DNA of 64,000 nt, from the NCBI GenBank assembly GCA_023144005.1, contig JAGLGN010000001.1, forward strand, positions 62,001-126,000, read 5' to 3'. The DNA comes from a bacterium. Its GTDB lineage: Bacteria > AUK180. Below, one piece after another: positions 25,704-32,674 of this stretch (positions are counted from its first letter, which is position 1; each line of letters opens with the position of its first letter). Made by a program: the position numbers and the translations under genes. The notes under the pieces were generated by a model, which saw only the letters and a list, made by a program, of their open reading frames with translations, did no database searches and had not been told where the DNA came from.

Positions 25704-26011
25704 TACATTCCGGGAATATTCATTCCACCTGTAAGCCCGGAGAGTTCATCGTTCATCTTTTCCTGAGCGCTGCTCAAAGCCATGTTCACAGCAGCAGCAA
25801 CCAGATCCGCCAGCATATCCTTGTCATTCTCCTTCCATATCTCATCATCAATATCGATCCGCTTTATTTCCATTGCGCAATTGGCTGTGACCTTGACCAG
25901 GCCGCCGGCGGATTCTCCGGTCACTTCAAGTGTTTTCACCTCGTCCTGCTTTTTCATCAGCTCTTGCTGCAATTGCTGCATCTGTTTTAGCATTTTATTA
26001 AAATTCGCCAT
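25703..26011 (-). CDS. ybaB: YbaB/EbfC family nucleoid-associated protein
   Basis: A 102-residue protein with the typical start NFNKMLKQMQQLQQELMKKQ and the central TGESAGGLVKVTANCAMEIKRIDID strand region. Members form dimers that bind DNA. The gene overlaps dnaX at its start by 14 bp and recR at its end by 1 bp. Confidence 0.95.
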   Translation of the reverse strand: MANFNKMLKQMQQLQQELMKKQDEVKTLEVTGESAGGLVKVTANCAMEIKRIDIDDEIWKENDKDMLADLVAAAVNMALSSAQEKMNDELSGLTGGMNIPGM

Positions 26012-27650
26012 TTTGATTCTCCTTCTTCTCCGGCTTCACATGAATATTTCCACCGAAGGCATCGACCAGGGTCTTGATCTCCGGAATGGCATTTTTCACC
26101 TCATCCTTCAAGCCGGATTTAATGAGCTTGCCGTCCTTGAAGCTGGAATCGGCCCAATTCACCTCAAGATCGAGCTGCTCAGAATGAAAGAAATTTCGCA
26201 TCAGGCGGACAACCGGAGTCCAATCAGCGCCTTGTCTTTCTTTGAAAAATAATTTGGAGATATCTTTCATTGTAATATGGGCCGCATCCTTACCGAATGA
26301 ATGAAATATCGTATTCTTCAAAAAACTGTCGTAGAGCTTGGAATCAGTTGACTCGACCCATTTACAAAAAGCATCGTAATCCTTTGCATTTACGATCACT
26401 TTCGATGGAGACGGCGCGGCTTCCTGCTCATCCGCTGGAATCTTCTCATTCCCTTGAGGGCTTTCCTGGTTTTGTCCATGCACCTGGTCTTTTATCCTTG
26501 CGGCGCGGGCATATGAGATCAATTCATCTATATCATAGAGCTCGTAAAGATGAAGAAGTTCCGCGATCATGACCTCGACCTCCAAGTTGCCGCTTTCTGA
26601 ATATTTTATATTGGTATATGTCTTCTCAACAATACGCATGAAACTGATCAGAATATCCTGAGATTTGATCTTGGAGATCAGTTCTGTCCATTTTGTATAA
26701 TTTTCTTCCGGAAAATAAAGGATCGAACGGTTCTTTTTATCCCCGGCAGAGATCAGAATAAGATCCCTTAACACTTTTAAAAATGAGTGAAGAAAGTCAT
26801 TCAAATTCAATCCCCGGGAGTAAAGGTCCGATACTACTTCAATACCGCCGGACGCTGAACTTGAAACGATATGCTGCAGCACCTTCATTACCCAGTCAAT
26901 GGGAACTATTCCCAGAAAATCCTGTACCATCTCAACGGTGATGAGCCCTTCCGAGAATGAAGATAGCTGGTCTAACATGACCTCGGCATCCCTGAGTGAC
27001 CCCTCGGATTGAAGTCCGATATATCCATAGACCTCATCGTCCACATCTATATTTTCTTTCTTGCCGATATCCCGCAATTTATTATTGATATCCTGAAGAG
27101 ATATCCTTCTGAAATCAAAACGCTGACAACGGGAAAGTATAGTGGGCGGGACCTTGAACGGTTCTGTAGTGGCAAAGATAAAGATCACATGCGGAGGCGG
27201 CTCTTCCAAAGATTTCAAAAGAGCGTTGAAGGCCTCATTCGTAAGCATATGGACTTCATCGATAATATATATTTTTTTCTTATCAGCACCGGATACCGGA
27301 GGATATTTTAATTGCTCTATCAGATGGCGTATATCGTCAATGCGGCGATTGGAAGCGCCATCGATCTCGATCACATCAAGAGCGTTTCCCCTCGAAATAG
27401 TGAGGCATGAGTCACACACATTACAGGGGAGATCGGTAGGGCCTTCTTTGCAATTCAAGCTCTTGGCAAGTATTCTCGCCATCGAGGTTTTACCCACACC
27501 ACGCGGTCCGGCGAAGAGATAAGCATGGCCGATATTGCCGCTTAGAACGGCGTTCTTCAAGGTTTGGACAACATGCTTCTGGCCCACAAGTTCCACGAAA
27601 CTCTGGGCCCTGTACTTTCTTGCGAAAACTGTGTATTTTTCCTTATTCAT
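25998..27650 (-). CDS. dnaX: DNA polymerase III subunit gamma/tau
   Basis: A 550-residue clamp-loader ATPase. Walker A is GPRGVGKTS (about 48-56), the zinc module has four Cys (CKEGPTDLPCNVCDSC, about 67-82), Walker B is IIDEVHML and the SRC motif is LSRCQRFDFR. Domain III runs to about 370, then a linker of about 40 residues rich in Gln/Pro/Glu and a tau-like C-terminal domain. I saw no A-AAA-AAG heptamer in it, so a gamma-type frameshift is not evident. The ATG is 11 bp after the SRP RNA 3' end with GAAAGG as a weak ribosome site. Confidence 0.95.
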   Translation of the reverse strand: MNKEKYTVFARKYRAQSFVELVGQKHVVQTLKNAVLSGNIGHAYLFAGPRGVGKTSMARILAKSLNCKEGPTDLPCNVCDSCLTISRGNALDVIEIDGASNRRIDDIRHLIEQLKYPPVSGADKKKIYIIDEVHMLTNEAFNALLKSLEEPPPHVIFIFATTEPFKVPPTILSRCQRFDFRRISLQDINNKLRDIGKKENIDVDDEVYGYIGLQSEGSLRDAEVMLDQLSSFSEGLITVEMVQDFLGIVPIDWVMKVLQHIVSSSASGGIEVVSDLYSRGLNLNDFLHSFLKVLRDLILISAGDKKNRSILYFPEENYTKWTELISKIKSQDILISFMRIVEKTYTNIKYSESGNLEVEVMIAELLHLYELYDIDELISYARAARIKDQVHGQNQESPQGNEKIPADEQEAAPSPSKVIVNAKDYDAFCKWVESTDSKLYDSFLKNTIFHSFGKDAAHITMKDISKLFFKERQGADWTPVVRLMRNFFHSEQLDLEVNWADSSFKDGKLIKSGLKDEVKNAIPEIKTLVDAFGGNIHVKPEKKENQNGEF

Positions 27651-27661
27651 ATCTGCCTTTC

Positions 27662-27930
27662 GGGGAGGTGCCCCGGCATCGAATTGCCCCCAAATGCTTG
27701 AGCATCACCCAATCACTCCGCCAAGGCGCTCCCGTGGCATGAATCCGTAGTTTACCGCTGCTTCCTTCCGGATCTGACGGGGTTCACCCGGTGTCCAAGC
27801 ACAGGACCCTGGTTTCAACGCGACGGATAAAACATCCACACAAAGGTTACACCCTCAACCGGGTATTCAGCCCTGCTGGAGCGGATTGCAGGTTACAGGT
27901 TACCGCTAACCACCCACCTAGCACATCCCC
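27662..27930 (-). ncRNA. ffs: Signal recognition particle RNA, large bacterial type
   Basis: On the minus strand the conserved domain IV hairpin GTCAGATCCGGAAGGAAGCA is complete (within 27752-27788), carrying the GGAAG tetraloop region and asymmetric loop that bind Ffh. The 5' part (GTGCTAGGTGGGTGG... and TAGCGGTAACC) matches the Alu domain of large bacterial SRP RNAs. The ends pair: GGGGAUGUGC at 27930-27921 with GGCACCUCCCC near 27662. Length is about 269 nt. Placement just before dnaX matches scr-dnaX in Bacillus. Ends are estimated from the pairing. Confidence 0.93.
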
Positions 27931-28517
27931 TAATTTTTAATCTCGTCAAGTAAATATATCAACAGTGACTCTGCCTGGTCAAGTTCTATATAATCACTGT
28001 TCATTATAATAAATATTGGGCTCTTGTAAGCGGTAAAAGAACCCTTTTTTTCCACCTTGTCATAGGATAGGATCAATTCCCACCCGCTATGGACCTTTTT
28101 ATTTTTAAATTCAATTTCACTGTTCTTTTCAACACCGAATTTATAGAAAAAATTGTGTGAAGCAAGGGAGGGATAAAGCGTGGAATCCCCTATATCTATG
28201 AGTTTAACTGTGAAACCCATCGTATTGCTCTTTAGATCTTCGCCAAGGACATCGGTAGAAAGGGAGACCTCATAGAGATTAACGGAGAACTCATTATTTC
28301 TCACTTCAACGCTCTTTTCTTTTGCCCGGGTCCACCCGGAAGGCAGCGAAAGCATCTCAGATAATTGAACGGTTGTGTGCGTAAATACTGCCTCGTCAGG
28401 GCCTTTGGAAACCGACTGATACTCCTTATCAAGAGAAGTTGAGGACTTATCCGCGGTACATCCTAAAATAAGCGATAATAAGATGGCGCAGACCACAAAA
28501 GAATATACTTTTCTCAT
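27930..28517 (-). CDS. Lipoprotein of unknown function
   Basis: A 195-residue protein with a signal sequence and lipobox (LILGC, Cys about 20). The mature part begins with a Ser/Lys-rich linker and then one mixed alpha/beta domain; a WTRAKEKSVEVRNNEFSVNLYEVS segment and a final helix DQAESLLIYLLDEI are visible. The stop codon touches the first base of the SRP RNA. The gene has its own leaderless-type promoter. No family recognised. Confidence 0.65.
   Translation of the reverse strand: MRKVYSFVVCAILLSLILGCTADKSSTSLDKEYQSVSKGPDEAVFTHTTVQLSEMLSLPSGWTRAKEKSVEVRNNEFSVNLYEVSLSTDVLGEDLKSNTMGFTVKLIDIGDSTLYPSLASHNFFYKFGVEKNSEIEFKNKKVHSGWELILSYDKVEKKGSFTAYKSPIFIIMNSDYIELDQAESLLIYLLDEIKN
27934..27962 (-). 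promoter_or_regulatory. Probable promoter of the SRP RNA gene
   Basis: On the minus strand TTGATA (27962-27957), a 17-bp spacer and TAAAAA (27939-27934) precede the GGGG that begins the RNA by about 3-4 nt. The -10 box is imperfect. It lies inside the last codons of the upstream lipoprotein gene. Confidence 0.5.
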
Positions 28518-28552
28518 AACTGGATTTTACCATATTTGCCTGGACTTTTCAA
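28518..28552 (-). promoter_or_regulatory. Sigma-70-type promoter, predicted leaderless, of the 27.9 kb lipoprotein
   Basis: On the minus strand TTGAAA (28552-28547), a 17-bp spacer, TAAAAT (28529-28524), then six bases (CCAGTT) and ATG. There is no Shine-Dalgarno site. The layout is the same as at lptD. Confidence 0.7.
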
Positions 28553-28572
28553 ATAATTATTATGGTACATTC

Positions 28573-29646
28573 CTACTCCGCAAGCATATTTATGAAATCA
28601 GAGAGAGCATTTATGCGATTGATAATACTCGCCTCTATCGTGAATTCATCACTGGTATGGTCACCGCCACCGCGGGGGCCTAATCCGTCTAATACCGGGA
28701 TGCCGAAACTCGAAAGGAAATTCCCATCGGAACAGCCCCCCGAAGAAGCAGGTTCATGCGGTTCGCCATGCTGCTTAAAAAGTCTAGAAAGCCGAGCACT
28801 GATCTCATCTGGAACGGCGGGCTCCATAGACGGGCGTTTGTTCTTATATTCAAGGGTCAAGGTTTTCATGTCTGATATATGTTTTTGAAAGATCTCCAAT
28901 ACTTTATCAAATTGTAATATCTGTGAATAACGCAGGTCAAAATGCGCCTCGGCATGATCGGGAACGATATTCAACTTGCCACCGCCAAGGAATTTACCGA
29001 GATTCAATGTTACTTTTTTTGGAAGGCCTGAGGCCTCTTCAAGTATCGATCTGACGGCCTGCATCAGTTCAACGATCGCGTTTCTGCCCTGATGAAATGC
29101 ATTTCCGGCATGTGCTGCCGTGCCCTTGGAGTATAGATGAAATTCTGCTATTCCCTTTCGCTTGACAATGAAGCCTATTTCCCGGGCTACGCCTTCGAAC
29201 ACTAAGCCCATATCGCATACTGCCGCTGTTTCTCTGAATATCTCGATCGAATTTAATGAGCCGATCTCTTCATCTGAATTTATCAGTAAGGTCAATTCGA
29301 TCAGCGGGTCATCCCGGAATTTACGGGCTAAGGCGAACATCATCATCAGGCCCGCTTTCATATCCTGAACGCCAGGGCCTCTTAATATACCGTCAGCCGA
29401 GGTGAAGGAGCCCCAGTTTTCGGCAAAGACAGTATCAACATGGCCAACGAGCAGCAATCGCTTTGATCTCTCTTTTCCGCTGATCACTTTTAATATGGGA
29501 TTATCGGTATCGCTCTTTAATAAATCAGATTTTAAGCCAAGCGAGGAGGCATGACGGATGAGAATATCCATACAAGCTCTAATGCCTTTGCTATTTGCGG
29601 AATCGCTATTGATATTAACGAGCTCCTTCAGAACGGAATTATTCAT
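28573..29646 (-). CDS. M20 family metallopeptidase (carboxypeptidase G2-like)
   Basis: A 357-residue two-domain zinc peptidase. The metal and catalytic residues are in LLVGHVDTV (His/Asp, about 64-72), GPGVQDMKAGL (Asp, about 91-101), NSDEEIGS (Glu pair, about 124-131) and the last His in GGGDHTSDEF. A dimerisation insert covers about 165-280. The closest described relatives by layout are glutamate carboxypeptidases. The substrate is unknown. Its start overlaps the end of the SPOR-protein gene by 4 bp. Confidence 0.88.
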   Translation of the reverse strand: MNNSVLKELVNINSDSANSKGIRACMDILIRHASSLGLKSDLLKSDTDNPILKVISGKERSKRLLLVGHVDTVFAENWGSFTSADGILRGPGVQDMKAGLMMMFALARKFRDDPLIELTLLINSDEEIGSLNSIEIFRETAAVCDMGLVFEGVAREIGFIVKRKGIAEFHLYSKGTAAHAGNAFHQGRNAIVELMQAVRSILEEASGLPKKVTLNLGKFLGGGKLNIVPDHAEAHFDLRYSQILQFDKVLEIFQKHISDMKTLTLEYKNKRPSMEPAVPDEISARLSRLFKQHGEPHEPASSGGCSDGNFLSSFGIPVLDGLGPRGGGDHTSDEFTIEASIINRINALSDFINMLAE

Positions 29647-30170
29647 CTATTCTTTCGGATCAAAGGCTTGATCCCGAACTCATCCGCTAATTTCTTGCTG
29701 AATCGTTCCATCTTTTTTTGGCTTACGGGACCGATGATGACCCTATACCACACGCCTTTGTCACCGAGGTCAACCGCTGTGATCTCAATGGGGAAAAAAT
29801 CCTTTTTCAAACGGGACCGCTCCTCCTCCGCCTGTTCCCGCAGCCGGAATGAAGAGGTCTGCAAAAAATAGGAATCCCGTGATGGAGCCCTTTTCTCTTT
29901 GACATTCTTTCTTGTGACGGTTTTGGCTTCCGGCAGAGAATTGCTCTCCGCTTTTCTCTTTGGCTCCGGATCGCGCGTGAGCTTCCTGTCCTCGGCCATT
30001 TTTTCTTCCGATAATAATTTATCTTTAAATTCGAAATCCATTGGCGGATTGGATATTACTTTTTCACTTTCAGAAGCGGCAGGTGATGAAACGGAACGAT
30101 GCCAGAGAAAGAACCCCGTCAATAGGCAAATAAGGATCAGGGCTCCAACAAAGAACCTCTGTTTGCTCAT
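29643..30170 (-). CDS. SPOR-domain membrane protein
   Basis: A 175-residue protein with one N-terminal membrane helix (about 6-23), a basic and Pro/Glu-rich linker (25-95) and a C-terminal SPOR domain (about 98-175). SPOR features are YFLQTSSFRLREQAEEERSRL and WYRVIIGPVSQKKME. SPOR domains bind glycan strands stripped of stem peptides at septa, so a role in cell division or envelope is likely. It overlaps neighbours by 4 bp on both sides. Confidence 0.85.
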   Translation of the reverse strand: MSKQRFFVGALILICLLTGFFLWHRSVSSPAASESEKVISNPPMDFEFKDKLLSEEKMAEDRKLTRDPEPKRKAESNSLPEAKTVTRKNVKEKRAPSRDSYFLQTSSFRLREQAEEERSRLKKDFFPIEITAVDLGDKGVWYRVIIGPVSQKKMERFSKKLADEFGIKPLIRKNR

Positions 30171-32674
30171 TGACCTGTAACTTGACGGATTATCTTCTTA
30201 ACCTTCTGGAGGTATTTGTCCCATTCCTCTTTCTTCACATACTCTCCTGAAATATTGAAGCAGGCATCATCCGAGTCCGGGATGATCGTCATCCATACAT
30301 TCTTGGAATGCCGTATTGAGATACCGTCTATCATTTCCACATCACCATCTTTGAAATTTTCATAAAGCTCTCTCAGCACTCTGCCTTTGAATTTATCTGA
30401 ACAGGGAACGCGGGTCTTCTGGAATTTGCGCTTATAACCGATATCCTTCCATACCTGACTCAATTTCAAGTCGTGCTTTGATACAAGAGTAATGATCTTA
30501 CTGATCGCACATATTCCGTCAACCGCATGACTGAAGGATGGGAACATGAATTCCCCATTTACCGTGCCGACGAAATCAACCTCCGCTTCCTGAGCTTGTT
30601 TTCCGAGGAATTTAAGAGTAACAGGAGAAGTTATTACCGTACATTTATGGGTAGCGGCAAGATCATTTATAAATTTCGGGGCATTCACCGGAAGTATCAT
30701 CCTCTTAAGTCCCTGATACTTCAGGAGCAAGAAGGAAAGCAGGAGAAGTAATTTCTCATTTTCATAACAATGTCCCTTCTCATCGATAACTGCGATGGAT
30801 TCTCCACAGGAATCAATAAGGAATCCGAGGTCCATATTCAGGTTTTTAACGATCTCTCGCAATTGTGATAAATGAAATTTATACTCCGCGGGTGTATATG
30901 CTTCCCTCTCTTCATCAAGAGCCGCATTCAGAGAGGTTGTATTCTTGGTTATCTGTCCGATCAATGTGGGAAAGGTCTTTGATGTCAATCCGGACGCATA
31001 ATCTATGACTACGGAAAGTTTCTTATTCTCACCGCCGCCGTCAACGAAATTCTCCCAGCCTTCCTTATAGTATTCGTACACTCTGTACGGGTATGAGATA
31101 TTTCCCACTTCCCTGTAATTCATTCTTAAATAATCCTCGCGGTGGAAGAGGCGTTCTATGGATTTCTCAAAACCGACCGCGACATCAAAGCCGGACTCAT
31201 CGTAGAATTGAATATCCATTAACTGGGCATCTATCGGCGACATCCTTATAAACACACCTCCCTTATATGCGCCCTTGTTTAGCTGGAATCTAAGTATTGG
31301 TAAGGCAACCTCCGACAGGTGGTCTATATTTACGCCTACCGACAGAACTCCGGTGATAAAAGCCCGGGAGATCATCCGGGAGGCCTTATGCGCATCACGG
31401 CCGATCAGTATCTTACTTCCCTTCCCCAGGGTAGCTCCGTAAACAGCGCCGATCTTGGCGGCGAATTCGGGATGTATCTCGGAATTGGCGATGCCTGTAA
31501 TACCATAATTCCCAAAAAGGTTTTTGTTCCATTTTCCACCCCAGACAACGGACTTATCGATTATCGATCCTTCTTCAATGGTTTTCTGAGGCCAGATCTT
31601 AACATTTGAATTTACAACAACATCTTGACCCAAGATACAATTATCAGATACAACCGCGTTCTCCGAGATATAACAATTATCTCCGAGGTTGACCGCAGAG
31701 CCGATAATATTTTCATGTATTCTGCACCTTTTGCCAATTACAGAGTTGTCCCATACAATAGAATTCTTTATCACAACGCCGGAAGAGATGGTCACTCCTG
31801 AGCCGATGACCGTATTCTCAATGTGACAATTATTCCCGATAAAAGTGTTGTTTCCGATAATAACAGTTCCAGTAAATTCAATATTCTTACCGACCTTCAC
31901 ATCCTGGCCGCATCTCACATCCTGGCCAAGAATATCGAGCCGTTTTCCACTTATAGAGACCTTCACCTGCCCCTTAAGAATATCACGATGCGCGTTCCTG
32001 TACTCGGAAATATTTCCGATATCTCTCCAATATCCCTTCGCCACATGGGCCTTAATAGATTTTCCGTCGGCCATCATTGCGGGAAAGAGATCCTTTGAAA
32101 AATCAAAGAAGGTCTTCTCGGGGATATAATCGAGTACCTTGTTCTTTACTACATATATCCCTGTATTGATCTGGTCGGAGAACACCTGGCCCCAGGACGG
32201 TTTTTCCAGAAACTTCGTGATGGTGCTCTTCTCATCGAAGATCACTATGCCGAAATCCAGGGGATTGGACACCGAAGTCAGAAAGATGGTAAAAAGGGAT
32301 TTATTGGAATTAAAAGCCGCGATCCCCTTTTTAATGTCAAAATCCGTCAGTATATCAGCGGAAATAATGATAAAATCATCCTTCCCGATAAGTGAAGACG
32401 CATCCTTGAGCGCTCCGGCAGTGCCGTAGTCGGAATCTGCCTTGTGATAAGTAATTTTCACTCCCCACTGCGAACCGTCTTTGAAATAATCCTTTATTGT
32501 GTCCCCCTGATAATAGAGAATGACAATGAGGTCTTTGATCCCGTGTTTTTTCAGCAATCTAAGATTATGTTCCATGATCGGTACATTTACAACCGGAACC
32601 ATGGGTTTTGGAATATTATAAGTTAGCGGCCTTAAACGAGTCCCGAAGCCCCCTGCCAGAATTACCCCCTTCAT
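30167..32674 (-). CDS. Sugar-phosphate nucleotidyltransferase fused to a phosphomannomutase-like domain
   Basis: An 835-residue protein. Residues 1-230 are a nucleotidyltransferase (GGFGTRLRPLTYNIPKPM). Residues about 245-375 are left-handed beta-helix hexapeptide repeats. From about 385 there is a phosphohexomutase-like region with SKILIGRDAHKASRMI. The TASHNP phosphoserine loop is replaced (GGVFIRMSPIDAQLMD), and the DGDADR metal motif reads DSCGES, so the mutase part is probably inactive or regulatory. Similar long fusions are annotated as mannose-1-phosphate guanylyltransferases in cyanobacteria and others. Its ATG overlaps the secA stop (ATGA). Confidence 0.82.
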   Translation of the reverse strand: MKGVILAGGFGTRLRPLTYNIPKPMVPVVNVPIMEHNLRLLKKHGIKDLIVILYYQGDTIKDYFKDGSQWGVKITYHKADSDYGTAGALKDASSLIGKDDFIIISADILTDFDIKKGIAAFNSNKSLFTIFLTSVSNPLDFGIVIFDEKSTITKFLEKPSWGQVFSDQINTGIYVVKNKVLDYIPEKTFFDFSKDLFPAMMADGKSIKAHVAKGYWRDIGNISEYRNAHRDILKGQVKVSISGKRLDILGQDVRCGQDVKVGKNIEFTGTVIIGNNTFIGNNCHIENTVIGSGVTISSGVVIKNSIVWDNSVIGKRCRIHENIIGSAVNLGDNCYISENAVVSDNCILGQDVVVNSNVKIWPQKTIEEGSIIDKSVVWGGKWNKNLFGNYGITGIANSEIHPEFAAKIGAVYGATLGKGSKILIGRDAHKASRMISRAFITGVLSVGVNIDHLSEVALPILRFQLNKGAYKGGVFIRMSPIDAQLMDIQFYDESGFDVAVGFEKSIERLFHREDYLRMNYREVGNISYPYRVYEYYKEGWENFVDGGGENKKLSVVIDYASGLTSKTFPTLIGQITKNTTSLNAALDEEREAYTPAEYKFHLSQLREIVKNLNMDLGFLIDSCGESIAVIDEKGHCYENEKLLLLLSFLLLKYQGLKRMILPVNAPKFINDLAATHKCTVITSPVTLKFLGKQAQEAEVDFVGTVNGEFMFPSFSHAVDGICAISKIITLVSKHDLKLSQVWKDIGYKRKFQKTRVPCSDKFKGRVLRELYENFKDGDVEMIDGISIRHSKNVWMTIIPDSDDACFNISGEYVKKEEWDKYLQKVKKIIRQVTGQ

